From positions 30,753,106-30,817,105 of the forward strand of contig NC_092100.1 of the NCBI RefSeq assembly GCF_045679555.1: a stretch of DNA of 64,000 nt, given 5' to 3'. Below the pieces are notes generated by a model, which was not told the DNA's origin, ran no database searches, and worked only from the letters and a program-made list of their open reading frames with translations. Below, in pieces: positions 11,668-22,174 of this stretch (position 1 is its first letter; every line of letters begins with the position of its first letter). The stretch is from Salvelinus alpinus. Its lineage: Eukaryota; Chordata; Actinopteri; Salmoniformes; Salmonidae. Position numbers and translations under genes: made by a program.

Positions 11668-12331
11668 CCAGAGGATAGGAGTTTATTTTGGACTGGGTAT
11701 TTGAAAGGGAGGACTTTTGCTTTCATGAGTGACATGTATCTTGGCCTACCCACATGATTATAGATCTTGATCAGCCTGACCCGTGAGTCATGGTTTTGTA
11801 TTCCCCTGTCTATGTGCTACGTCTCGTTCCTCTCCCTCAGGGAACTAAGATGACATATTGTAATCAGTCATTCTCATTACACATGTCATACCTCCACATA
11901 ACAGTTGTGTGCTGCTCTACACTACTCTGAGTTGGCTGGGCTTGGTTAGTGTTAATTACAGTTGGTAATGAGAGAACTGATCCAGACTGAGACATTGGGT
12001 ATTTTTAGATATTTGACAGAGTTATCTAACACATAGCTGGAGTCTGCACAGAGACAACGTAATATTTCCTTATTCAACTTACTTACTCCTTTATTCCATT
12101 AGAAATAAGCAGTGCTTTCACCTGAAGACTTGCTACCTGTGTTTTGTTGAATAATATTTTTGCTGCAAATAACATGCTGTAGATATGTAATAGTGTTAGT
12201 GATGATTTCACTGTCTTTTATAGGCTTTAATAAAAAATATTTGTGTATTGTTACATTCAGACATTACTGTATATACAAGTTCTTAAAGTTGCTTTATGTT
12301 AAAATATATATAATCGTTTGTTGAAAAATTA
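11668..12331. other. Intergenic, nothing recognised
   Basis: Unique-looking AT-rich sequence without a supportable gene. Confidence 0.4.
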
Positions 12332-12714
12332 AAATCAAGACATTTGGAAAATATTCAGACCCCTTGACTTTTTCCACATTTGTTACGTTACAGCCTTAAT
12401 CTAAAATGTATTAAATTATAATCTTTTCTCATCAATTTACACACACTACCCCATAATGACAAAGCAAAAACAGTTTTTTTTTAGAAATGTTTGCTAATTT
12501 TTTTAAATAAAAAAACTGAAAAACCTTATTTACGAAAGTATTCAGACCTTTGCTTTGAGACTCGAAACTGAGCTCAGGTGCATCCTGTTTCCATTGATCG
12601 TTCTTGAGATGTTTCCACAACTTGATTGGAGTCAACCTGTGGTAAATTCAATTGATTGGACATGATTTGGAAAGGCACACACCTGTCTACATAAGGTCCG
12701 ACAGTTGACAGTAC

Positions 12715-13340
12715 ATGTCAGAACAAAAACCAAGCTATGAGGTCGAAGGAATTGTCCGTAGAGCTCCGAGACAGGATTGTGTTGAGGCACAGATCTGGGG
12801 AAGGGTACAAAAGGTTTCTGTAGCATTGAAGGTCACCAAGAACACAGTGGCCTCCATCATTCCTAAATGGAAGACGTTTGGAACCACCAAGACTCCTCCT
12901 AGAGCTGGCCCACCCGGCCAAACTGAGCAATCGGGGGAGAAGGCCCTTGGTCAGGGAGGAGTTCCTCTGTGGAGATGGGAGAAACTTCCAGAAGGACAAC
13001 CATCTCTGCAGCACTCCACCAATTATTTTATTTTTTGTTTTATTTAACCTTTATTTACCTAGGCAAGTCAGTTAAGAACAAATTCTTATTTACAATGTCA
13101 GCCTACCCCAGTCAAACCCAGATGGCACTGGGCCAATTGTGCACTGCCCTATGTGACTCCCAATCACAGCCAGATGTGATGCAGCCTGGATTTGAACCAG
13201 AGACTGTAGTGACACCTCTTTTGCATTGAGATGCAGTGCCTTAGACCCCTGCGCCACACGGGAGCCCTAAAAAATCGGGCCTTTATAATAGAGTGGCCAG
13301 ACAGAAGCCACTCCTCAGTAAAAGGCACATGACAGCCCGC
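12715..13340 (+). pseudogene. Tc1-like transposase N-terminal fragment
   Basis: The frame from 12715 encodes a damaged paired-like DNA-binding domain: GRVQKVSVALKVTKNTVASI is the recognition-helix region, followed by KWKTFGTTKTPPRAGPPG, the GRPR-like linker. After the SINE the sequence continues with transposase-like bases to about 13340 and then jumps to the right terminal repeat. The DDE catalytic region is gone. Confidence 0.68.
13024..13267 (-). mobile_element. SlmI-type SINE (tRNA-Leu-derived), minus strand
   Basis: In sense it begins GGGCTCCCGTGTGGCGCAGG with a tRNA-Leu-like A box (GTCTAAGGCACTGCA) and B box (GGTTCAAATCC), and ends TTGCCTAGGTAAATAAAGGT. It sits within the transposase of Tc1 A. 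The tail is shared with the LINEs of this window. Confidence 0.82.
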
Positions 13341-13549
13341 TTGGAGTTATGTAAATGTGATGTTTCAGAATTGTTTTATTTTTATGTTTGCAAACATTTC
13401 TGAAAACCTGTTTTTGCTTTATAATTTGGGGTTATTGTGTGTAGATTGATGAGGGGGGGCAACGATTTAATCAATTTTAGAATAAGGCTGTAACGTAACA
13501 AAATGTGGAAAAAGTCAAGGGATCTGAATACTTTTCGAATGCATTGTAT

Positions 13550-13984
13550 GTGGTTTGTTGACTGTCTGCCCCATGACTGGGTTTGGAGAGTGCCCCCATC
13601 GAGAAGCAGAGATTGGAGAAATAAAGATTGGAGAGTCACAGATTTGAGAGTCACAGATTGGAACGGGGCACTGACGGCGTTTTAGAGGGGCTGTTCTAAT
13701 GAGCCATATATACGTGTTATTTCAGAGCTGCATGGCCAGACGACATCTTGGAAAACTGTGAGACACGGGGAATTGTTTGCGGAGTCCTAATTTACCAAGT
13801 AAACATCTATCTCTTTCTTCAATATCATATACAAGTATTTTCTTCAATCCATTTTTTTATTGGAGGGAAAGTGTCTCTGGAGCTTTCTTGTAGTCTGGTG
13901 CAAAGTTGGTACTCTGATGGAACCGGTTGTTATCGTTTGTATTTGTCCAACTTAATATTCATGCAAAATATTATTTGTTATTGA
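13550..13984. other. Intergenic with a short GATTGGAGA-type repeat
   Basis: A small direct repeat around GAGAGTCACAGATT (13630-13662) is visible; otherwise no gene or element. Confidence 0.35.
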
Positions 13985-15003
13985 TACATAATTCCCAAAT
14001 GTGGTGACCCTTGTAACCTAAATAATTATCGGCCAATTTTCTTGCCTAGCTAAAATATTACAATCCTCAGCTAGGATCTTTCAATTTCAAGTCTCATAGC
14101 AAAGGGTCTGAATACTTCCGTAAATACGGTATTTCTGGATTTTTTTTTATACATTTGCAAAAATTTCCAAAAACAGTTTTTGCTTTGTCATTATGGGGTA
14201 TTGTGTGTAGATTGATGAGGAGAAAATATATTTAATACATTTTAGAATAAAGCTGTAACGTAACAAAATGTGGAAAAAGTCAGGGGGTCTGAATACTTTT
14301 CGAATGCACTGTACTTTGGATTGTGATCATATCGATCGTGTCCCTGTTTACAAATATCTGGGCATCTGGATAGATGGAAAGCTGTCTTTTAAAAAGCATA
14401 TTGATCGGACCGACGTTCCTATCGGTCCTAGACTATGGCAAGATCACCTATTTGAACGCAGCTGCCACTTCATTAAAGCCACTAGATGCAGTTTATCATA
14501 GCGCACTGCACTTCATTAAAGCCGTTATCATTGCGCACAGCTCTTTATTACGGGCGACATTTTAAGTACTCATCACTGCATTCTCTACCAGAAAGTTGGT
14601 TGGCTCTCTTTGATGTCACGTAGCTTGATACATTACTATGTTTTCATTTACAAAGCCCTTTTACAAAAAGTCCCACTGTACCTAACATCTTTACTAAACT
14701 TTAGACACACATACCACAACTGGTCTCAGGGATGGCTAACTCTGGAAATTCCTTTGGTCTCTATTGAGTTAAGTAAACCAGCTTTTAGTTTTTGTGGAAC
14801 AATCTTCAAAATGTTCTTACATCTGTACTCTGGTGCCTCTACGGCAATTCAGAAAGCTGATTGAGGGCCTTATTATTGAAGAATGTTTTTGTTTTTGTTT
14901 CTTTTTGCATTTTGTATTTATATTTGAAGTGTGTATTTTCTGTAATTTCTGTAATTCAGGGCTCATCTGTAAAAGAGACCTTGGTCTCAGTATGACTCCC
15001 TGA
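13985..15003 (+). mobile_element. Third LINE family remnant (L2/Rex-like), internally deleted, with a Tc1 end inside
   Basis: At 14020-14060 the bases encode NNYRPI, the RT domain 1 region. After the Tc1 fragment (14094-14312) the frame encodes VPVYKYLGIWIDGKLSFKKH, the post-palm LINE motif, then a C-terminal region to about 14870. It ends with GTAAAAGAGACCTTGGTCTC and a GATAAAATAAACA tail. The palm region between these parts is missing. Confidence 0.62.
14094..14312 (+). mobile_element. Tc1-like transposon B, right end only
   Basis: It starts within Tc1 3' UTR-like sequence (AAAGGGTCTGAATACTTCCG) and ends with the terminal repeat ACTTTTCGAATGCACTGTA. It is the same family as Tc1 A and lies inside the LINE remnant. 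No coding sequence is left. Confidence 0.7.
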
Positions 15004-15682
15004 TAAAATAAACATAAAAAATACATATGTAGTTTTTAATACAAATGTAACTTTGTTTACAAACTTTTTTCATACTTGGAAGGCGTTGCACCACGCTTCT
15101 AATGCCATGTTGTAAAGATGAAGGATCTGACTTTCTGAACCTAACATTAAAAGTAAATCTTGTTTATGGGTCAGTTTAAGCATAAGCTCATAAATACACT
15201 AAAACATAATTTATCTGGAAAGTAATTTTTTTACTTGATAAGTCATGATGTTTTTTTATTTTTTATTTAACCTTTATTTAACCAGGTAGGCAAATTGAGA
15301 ACACGTTATCATTTACAATTGCGACCTGGCCAAGATAAAGCAAAGCAGTTCGACACATACAACACATGGAGTAAAACAAACATACACTCAATAATACAGT
15401 AGAAAAATAAGTCTATATACAATGTGAGCAAGTGAGGTGAGATAAGGGAGGTGAAGGCAAACAAATATATGTATAAATAAATAAAAATATAAAAAGGCCA
15501 TGGAGGCGAAGTGAATACAACACAGCAAGTAAAATAAAAACTAAAAACACTGGAATGGTTGGTTTGCAATGGAAGAAAGCGCAAAGTAGAGACAGAAATA
15601 ATGGGGTGCAAAGGAGCAAAATAAATAAATAAATAAATACAGTAGGTAAAGAGGTAGTTGTTTGGGCAAAATTATAGATGGG

Positions 15683-18600
15683 CTATGTACAGGTGCAGTA
15701 ATCTATGAGCTGCTCTGACAGCTGGTGCTTAAAGCTAGTGAGGGAGATAAGTGTTTCCAGTTTCAGAGATTTTTGTAGTTCGTTCCAGTCATTGGCAGCA
15801 GAGAACTGGAAGGAGAGGCGTCCAAAGGAAGAATTGGTTTTGGGGGTGACTAGAGAGATATACCTGCTGGAGCGCGTGCTACAGGTAGGTGCTGCTATGG
15901 TGACCAGCGAGCTGAGATAAGGGGGGACTTTACCTAGCAGGGTCTTGTAGATGACCTGGAACCAGTGGGTTTGGCGACGAGTATGAAGCGAGGGCCAGCC
16001 AACGAGAGTGTACAGGTCGCAGTGGTGGGTAGTATATGGGGCTTTGGTGACAAAACGGATGGCACTGTGATAGACTGCATCCAATTTATTGAGTAGGGTT
16101 TTGGAGGCTATTTTGTAAATGACATCACCGAAGTCGAGGATTGGTAGGATGGTCAGTTTTACAAGGGTATGTTTGGCAGCATGAGTAAAGGATGCTTTGT
16201 TGCGGAATAGGAAGCCAATTCTAGATTTGACTTTGGATTGGAGATGTTTGATGTGAGTCTGGAAGGAGAGTTTACAGTCTAACCAGACACCTAGGTATTT
16301 GTAGTTGTCCACATATTCTAAGTCAGAGCCGTCCAGAGTAGTGATGTTGGACAGGCGGGCAGGTGCAGGCAGCGATCGGTTGAAGATCATGCATTTAGTT
16401 TTACTTGTATTTAAGAGCAATTGGAGGCCACGGAAGGAGAGTTGTATGGCATTGAAGCTCGCCTGGAGGGTTGTTAACACAGTGTCAAAAGAAGGGCCAG
16501 AAGTATACAGAATAGTGTCGTCTGCGTAGAGGTGGATCAGAGAATCACCAGCAGCAAGAGCGACATCATTGATGTATACAGAGAAGAGAGTCGGTCCAAG
16601 AATTGAACCCTGTGGCACCCCCATAGAGACTGCCAGAGGCCCGGACAACAGACCCTCCGATTTGACACACTGAACTCGATCAGAGAAGTAGTTGGTGAAC
16701 CAGGCGAGGCAATCATTAGAGAAACCAAGGCTGTCGAGTCTGCCGATGAGGATGTGGTGATTGACAGAGTCAAAAGCCTTGGCCAGGTCAATGAATACGG
16801 CTGTACAGTATTGTTTCCTATCGATGGCGGTTAAGATATCGTTTATGACCTTGAGCGTGGCTGAGGTGCACCCATGACCAGCTCTGAAACCAGATTGCAT
16901 AGCGGAGAAGGTATGGTGGGATTCGAAATGGTCGGTAATCTGTTTGTTGACTTGGCTTTCGAAGACCTTAGAAAGGCAGGGTAGGATAGATATAGGTCTG
17001 TAGCTGTTAGGGTCAAGAGTGTCCCCCCCTTTGAAGAGGGGGATAACCGCAGCTGGTTTCCAATCTTTGGGAATCTCAGACGACACGAAAGAGAGGTTGA
17101 AGAGGCTAGTAATAGGGGTGGCCACAATTTCAGCAGATAGTTTTAGAAAGAATGGGTCCAGATTATCTAGCCCGGCTGATTTGTAAGGGTCCAGATTTTG
17201 CAGCTCTTTTAGAACATCAGCTGACTGTATTTGGGAGAAAGAGAAATGGGGAAGGCTTGGGCGAGTAGCAGAGGGGAGGGCAGTGCTGTTGTCCGGGGTA
17301 GGGGTAGCCAGGTGGAAAGCATGGCCAGCCGTAGAAAAATGCTTATTGAAATTCTCAATTATAGTGGATTTGTCGGTGGTGACAGTGTTTCCTATCTTCA
17401 GAGCGGTTGGAAGCTGGGAGGAGGTGTTCTTATTCTCCATGGACTTTACGGTGTCCCAGAACTTTTTTGAATTTGTGTTGCAGGAAGCAAATTTCTGCTT
17501 GAAAAAGCTAGCCTTGGCTGTTCTAACTGCCTGTGTATATTGGTTTCTGGCTTCCCTGAAAAGTTGCATATCACGGGGGCTGTTCGATGCTAATGCAGAA
17601 CGCCATAGGATGTTTTTCTGTTGGTTAAGGGCAGTCAGGTCAGGAGAGAACCAAGGGCTATATCTGTTCCTGGTTCTAAATTTCTTGAATGGGGCATGCT
17701 TATTCAAGATGGTGAGGAAGGCATTTTTAAAAAATGTCCAGGCATCCTCTACTGACGGGATGAGATCAATATCCTTCCAGGATACCCCGGCCAGGTCGAT
17801 TAGAAAGGCCTGCTCGCTGAAGTGTTTCAGGGAGCGTTTGACAGTGATGAGTGGAGGTCGTTTGACCGCTGACCCATTACGGATGCAGGCAATGAGGCAG
17901 TGATCGCTGAGATCTTGGTTGAAAACAGCAGAGGTGTATTTGGAGGGCAAGTTTGTTAGGATGATATCTATGAGGGTACCCAAGTTTACGGAATTGGGGT
18001 GGTACCTGGTAGGTTCATTGATAATTTGTGTGAGATTGAGGGCATCAAGCTTAGATTGTAGGGTGGCTGGGGTGTTGAGCATGTTCAAATTTAGGTCGCC
18101 TAGCAGCACGAGCTCTGAAGATAGATGGGGGGCAATCAGTTCACATATAGTGTCCAGAGCACAGCTGGGGGCAGAGGGTGGTCTATAGCAGGCGGCAACG
18201 GTGAGAGACTTGTTTTTAGAGAGGTGTATTTTTAAAAGTAGAAGTTCAAATTGTTTGGGAACAGACCTGGATAGTAAAACAGAACTCTGCAGGCAATATT
18301 TGCAGTAGATTGCAACACCGCCCCCTTTGGCCGTTCTATCTTGTCTGAAAATCTTGTAATTGGGGATGAAAATGTCTGAATTTTTGGTGGTCTTTCTAAG
18401 CCAGGATTCAGACACGGCTAAAACATCCGGGTTGGCAGAGTGTGCTAAAGCAGTGAACAAAACAAACTTAGGGAGGAGGCTTCTAATGTTAACATGCATG
18501 AAGCCAAGGCTATTACGGTTACAGAAGTCATCAAAAGAGAGCGCCTGGGGAATAGGAGTGGAGCTAGGTACTGCAGGGCCTGGATTCACCTCTACATCAC

Positions 18601-18991
18601 CAGAGAAACAGAGGAGGAGTAGGATAAGGGTACGGCTAAAAGCTATGAGAATTGGTCGTCTAGAGCTACTAGAGCAGAGAGTAAAAGGAAGTTTCTGGGG
18701 GGGATAAAATAGCTTAAAGGAATAATGTACAGACAAAGGTATAGTAGGATGTGAATACAGTGGAGGTAAACCTAGGTATTGAGTGATGATGAGAGAGATA
18801 TTGTCTCTAGAAACATCATTGAAACCAGGTGATGTCATCGCATATGTGGGTGGTGGAACTGAGAGGTTGGATATGGTATAGTGAGCAGGGCTAGAGTCTC
18901 TACAGTGAAATAAGCCAATAAACACTAACCAGAACAACAATGGACAAGGCATATTTACATTAAGGAGAGGCATGCTTAATCGAGTGATCAA
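15683..18991 (-). CDS. LINE polyprotein: 2A-like leader, AP endonuclease and reverse transcriptase (1102 aa)
   Basis: The enzyme nicks target DNA and copies the LINE RNA there (target-primed reverse transcription). Residues 14-30 (MPCPLLFWLVFIGLFHC) resemble a signal peptide, and residues 113-129 form a second hydrophobic run. The 2A-like motif DVEVNPG/P is at 132-139. AP endonuclease (about 160-370) shows NIRSLLPK, the catalytic glutamate in SESW (194-197), GDLN (298-301) and LSDHC (361-365). Reverse transcriptase (about 640-900) shows SYRPISILPCLSKVFE, FIDLAKAFDSVNH, GVPQGSILGP and catalytic YADD (822-825; bases 16517-16528). The conserved C-terminal 200 residues have no named domain. All key residues are present with no stop or frameshift. 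The frame is open for some codons upstream of Met1, so Met7, Met14 or an upstream start cannot be excluded. CR1/L2 ORF2 proteins are usually somewhat shorter. Confidence 0.9.
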   Translation of the reverse strand: MITRLSMPLLNVNMPCPLLFWLVFIGLFHCRDSSPAHYTISNLSVPPPTYAMTSPGFNDVSRDNISLIITQYLGLPPLYSHPTIPLSVHYSFKLFYPPQKLPFTLCSSSSRRPILIAFSRTLILLLLCFSGDVEVNPGPAVPSSTPIPQALSFDDFCNRNSLGFMHVNIRSLLPKFVLFTALAHSANPDVLAVSESWLRKTTKNSDIFIPNYKIFRQDRTAKGGGVAIYCKYCLQSSVLLSRSVPKQFELLLLKIHLSKNKSLTVAACYRPPSAPSCALDTICELIAPHLSSELVLLGDLNLNMLNTPATLQSKLDALNLTQIINEPTRYHPNSVNLGTLIDIILTNLPSKYTSAVFNQDLSDHCLIACIRNGSAVKRPPLITVKRSLKHFSEQAFLIDLAGVSWKDIDLIPSVEDAWTFFKNAFLTILNKHAPFKKFRTRNRYSPWFSPDLTALNQQKNILWRSALASNSPRDMQLFREARNQYTQAVRTAKASFFKQKFASCNTNSKKFWDTVKSMENKNTSSQLPTALKIGNTVTTDKSTIIENFNKHFSTAGHAFHLATPTPDNSTALPSATRPSLPHFSFSQIQSADVLKELQNLDPYKSAGLDNLDPFFLKLSAEIVATPITSLFNLSFVSSEIPKDWKPAAVIPLFKGGDTLDPNSYRPISILPCLSKVFESQVNKQITDHFESHHTFSAMQSGFRAGHGCTSATLKVINDILTAIDRKQYCTAVFIDLAKAFDSVNHHILIGRLDSLGFSNDCLAWFTNYFSDRVQCVKSEGLLSGPLAVSMGVPQGSILGPTLFSVYINDVALAAGDSLIHLYADDTILYTSGPSFDTVLTTLQASFNAIQLSFRGLQLLLNTSKTKCMIFNRSLPAPARLSNITTLDGSDLEYVDNYKYLGVWLDCKLSFQTHIKHLQSKVKSRIGFLFRNKASFTHAAKHTLVKLTILPILDFGDVIYKIASKTLLNKLDAVYHSAIRFVTKAPYTTHHCDLYTLVGWPSLHTRRQTHWFQVIYKTLLGKVPPYLSSLVTIAAPTCSTRSSRYISLVTPKTNSSFGRLSFQFSAANDWNELQKSLKLETLISLTSFKHQLSEQLIDYCTCT
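18575..18598 (-). other. 2A-like ribosome-skipping motif of LINE copy 2
   Basis: Encodes DVEVNPGP at residues 132-139 of the ORF. All consensus positions are present, directly after the hydrophobic run TLILLLLCFSG. Skipping would release a leader of about 138 residues and start the endonuclease-RT protein with proline. Confidence 0.85.
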
Positions 18992-19990
18992 TAAGGGTCC
19001 AGTGAGTAGAGGTTGGTTGGGGTCACGGCGATCCAGACAGTAGGCCGGATAGAGGCTATCGGTAGCAAGATAGCATAGGATGGAGGTCTAATTGTAGATA
19101 CCTCGTGCGTTTCCGTCGGTAGGTTAGTGGGGTTCCGTGTGGTAGAGGGGATCAATCCAAATTGGCAAAATAGATATAGTGGCCCAAGAAAAAAATAAAA
19201 TAAATAATAATAATAATAATAATTGTCCGATATACTTATTCAGATAGCAGCCGATAAGACAGCTAACGATTAGCGGGCCCCAGATGAGCGTTCAGGTAAC
19301 GTCGGGACGGGGGTGCCAGTTGGATAACTCCCTCGGGCAGATAACGTCGGCAGTCAGTCGTGAAGGCCCGGTGGGGCTCCGTATCTGCAGCAACAACAAA
19401 AAAAACAAAAAAAACGGGTCCGGATAGGTGACTGTAGCCCAGGAATGGCTGATGGAGCTCCTCAGCTAGCTCCGGAATAAATTACGTTTGCTCCGGGATC
19501 GACGTAAGCCAATAGACACACGGTTTGCAGCTAGCTAGCTGCGAAATAAAGGTGCAAATGTCCAGAGCCTGCGGCTGAAATCCGGTGATGAAGTAGAAGA
19601 AAAAAAAATCCGGTGATGTGGTAGTGAAAAAGCAGTCCTATATGCTCTGGGTTGATATCGCGCTTGCAGACTGGCAGGTATTGGCCCGAGCTGAAGCTGG
19701 CTGGTGTCCGAGTTAAGGGTGAAGACCGCAGCAGTGGCTAACTGACTACTAGCTAGTAGCTAGTTATCTGGCTAGCTTCTGATTGGGGTTACGGTTCTAA
19801 AGTATAAAAGAAATAGCAGATCCGTACCACATTGGGTGAGGCGGAATGTATATTCAGTATATTCAGGAATGTATATTCAGTTCCTAAATGGAAAGTGAAA
19901 TTAAAATATATACGAAATGCATACGAAAAAAAAAAAACGAGGACTATTTACACGGGACAAGACAAACACACGTCCGACTGCTACGCCTTC

Positions 19991-20687
19991 AGGATGTTGG
20001 ATGGATGGATGTTTGCACTCCATCTTCACATTTATATTAATCACAATAACACAAGGAGAAAAAACCTAACACCTTCTGTGCCCATGACTGACAGCTGTGG
20101 CTCGTCCAGAGAGCCCCAGAGCCCTGTCACACAACGCATGCCCAGCATGTCTACGTCCATCTGGGGTACAACCCTTCCAACTGCTGTCGCCCCACTCCCA
20201 CCCGGCAGAAAGACCAAGGGACAAGAGGAGGCAGAGGGTGTGAAGTCAGGCCTGTCAGGGGCAAGAAGGAAAGCATCCAAAGCCAGCTGGTCTGGCTTTG
20301 AAGAACAAGAGAGAAGACGTGATAAAAAGAAGAGAGAGAGTCAGATAAAGAGAGGAAACAAGAGATACAGAAAGTGAATCCTTGCAGGAAAAAACCCGAA
20401 GACCCTTTACAGCAGGTTCTGTTAAGGTATTTGTGCAACAACTCAAACAGGTGAGACACACAGCGACATAGGCTTGGTGTTACACAAAGTGTGGGGGTGT
20501 CATGAGTAGCGTCTCTGTCTTGACTCATGGAAGAGGAGGGTTGTATATGAAGGAGTGTTACCCAGGCAAGGAGCATTCATGTGGTGAGAAATGGCTCATT
20601 CTACTGAGATGTCAAAGTATTATGCATTATTATCAAGGTGGTGATGTATAGGAATATAACTATTTCCCAATCGTATCACAGGTGACT
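19991..20687. other. Intergenic, no supported gene
   Basis: Open frames on both strands are present but have no recognisable domain; the plus-strand one begins inside the LINE 5' UTR. Confidence 0.4.
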
Positions 20688-20778
20688 GGGTATATGCTGA
20701 GGTCTTCAGTGGTATATGGTGAGGTTTTTCAGGGGTATATAGAGAGGGTTTCAGGGGTATATTAGGCTGAGGTTACAG
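20688..20778. repeat. Degenerate four-unit minisatellite
   Basis: Four units of 22-24 bp with the pattern GGGTATAT...GAGG...TTTCAG: 20688-20709, 20710-20732, 20733-20754 and 20755-20778. Confidence 0.7.
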
Positions 20779-21545
20779 GGTTCCAGAGCTTACAAGTGTT
20801 TGTGGAATGGATCTACAGAATCTGCCTCACCCTGGCAGGACTATTTTTGTAGAGGGCCTGGGTTTTGCTTGGACTGAAGTCTAGCTACGAGAGGGATAAA
20901 TAAACCCACTAAAATCAATGATAGTCGAACCGTAGGAACAATCTAATGAGGGATTTTAACAGTGGAGAGCTTCATTTGAGGAATTCATTATTCAGACACC
21001 TGATGTGGTTTGGAGATCTGGGATGTAACTCTGTGTCTGTATACACCCTGTTTCCATCCACAGGTGCTGGTCCTTTCTACTCTAACATTCACAAGCTCTG
21101 ACACAAATGCCATGTACATTAGTATGAAAAGGGCAATGTATACCTTACTCCCTGATCTTTAATGGGGGTATAGAATAAACTTAGCTAGAATGTGATACCC
21201 CAAGGGTAAAACTTTAACTTTCATGAGTAATCATTAATAAATTATGTATAAACTGTTAAAGAATAAGTATTTAATTATTTGTAAGCATGTATAACAAATA
21301 ATGCATTTATACACATATATGAACATTTCATCCTTGATAATGCTTTATGAAAGTTATGACCCAGGTCATAACAGAGTGTGTAGACAGTGCACCAAAGTTA
21401 CTATAGTAAACTAAAATGAAAACTAATCATCAAAAAACTATTTAGTAAATTCAAATACAATAATTAACAAAACCGTTTGAAAAACTAAAACTATTCTGGA
21501 ACTATTATATTTGACTCCAAAATGAACTAAAATAAAATAAAAACA
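20779..21545. other. Intergenic, AT-rich
   Basis: No gene seen. From about 21410 the ACTAAAACTAAAAT-rich sequence leads into the inverted-repeat arm. Confidence 0.4.
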
Positions 21546-21777
21546 TAATGTTTTGATTAGGACAAGGCAGAGCCAACATGAAATATGGCTCAGAAACATA
21601 CTTAAATACAGGAATAGCATTGTACTCCAAAGTTTCTCATTATCCAAAAAGCTACATTGAGGCGATTGAAATACTGCTATTTTGTTTAATTAAACTGCCT
21701 TTGTCATCCTCATGCTAGGTAGCAGCAGCCACAGCAGCCATTTGGAATGCATGTTGCATTGAACAACAAGGGGCTTG
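21546..21777 (+). repeat. Left arm of an old inverted repeat
   Basis: Its complement matches 27250-28943 once the Tc1 at 27270-28828 is removed. Shared blocks are TTGTTGTTCAATGCAACA, GTAGCTTTTTGGATAATG and TGTCCTAATCAAAACA. The left arm has about 85 extra bases between the first two blocks. The gypsy element was inserted between the arms. Confidence 0.72.
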
Positions 21778-22174
21778 TGTCACGCGGGACTAGGTGTGTG
21801 AGGAAGAATCAGGCGCAGAGAGCAGAGAGTTCCACAGGGAAAAGTACACTTTAATACGGCACAAAAGCAAGCCCACAACACAGGGCGCGGAAATAAATGG
21901 ACCACCCAAAACACAGGGTACCAGGTCTAGAACACGAACACACCTAAATAACGCACACACGTAACACAAGAATAATCACGCACAAAACAAGGGCGGGTAA
22001 ACGTATTTTAAATAAGGAAGCCCATCAAGCACACAAATAGACACAGGTGCAACTAATAAGACAAAACAAACAGACAACGAAAAAGGGATCGGTGGCGGCT
22101 AGTAGGCCGGTGACGACGACCGCCGAGCTCCGCCCGAACAGGCAGGGGAGCCAACTTCGGCTGAAGTCGTGACA
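21778..22174 (-). repeat. 3' LTR of the gypsy element
   Basis: 397 bp, TG...CA bounded in sense. It contains a TATA-like TATTTAAA (22007-22014, minus) and predicted transcript start sequence near 21984, as in the other LTR. Confidence 0.9.

Larger units (their letters stand above)
12332..13549 (+). mobile_element. Tc1-like transposon A, decayed, with a SINE inside
   Basis: The left terminal repeat (GACATTTGGAAAATATTCAG onward) and right terminal repeat (ending ACTTTTCGAATGCATTGTA at about 13549) are long and inverted, typical of fish Tc1 elements with the AAAGTATTCAGACC-type end. Between them is a broken transposase and a SlmI-type SINE at 13024-13267. The left terminus has lost its outermost bases. 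Confidence 0.75.
15252..19990 (-). mobile_element. LINE copy 2, full length with intact ORF
   Basis: Runs on the minus strand from a 5' end at about 19990 to a 3' tail at 15252 (GGTTAAATAAAGGTTAAATA in sense). Parts: 5' UTR of about 1 kb (18992-19990), one long ORF (18991-15683) and a 430-bp 3' UTR. GATGTT occurs at both edges and may be a short target duplication. With an intact ORF it is the least damaged of the three copies and probably the youngest. No separate ORF1 is visible in the 5' region. Confidence 0.92.

Noticed and set aside
12332..14312. A single 2-kb Tc1 element spanning both right ends
   Set aside because: Two separate right terminal repeats (ending about 13549 and 14312) and LINE sequence between them show two insertions.
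17283..17903. 206-codon plus-strand frame opposite the intact LINE ORF
   Set aside because: It is the mirror of the LINE coding strand; similar antisense frames occur in copies 1 and 3 for the same reason.
19832..20377. 181-codon plus-strand open frame with a Lys/Arg-rich end
   Set aside because: It begins inside the LINE 5' UTR, has no recognisable domain, and overlaps long frames on the other strand.
20151..20576. 141-codon minus-strand frame
   Set aside because: No domain, overlaps other random frames, and codon content looks non-coding.
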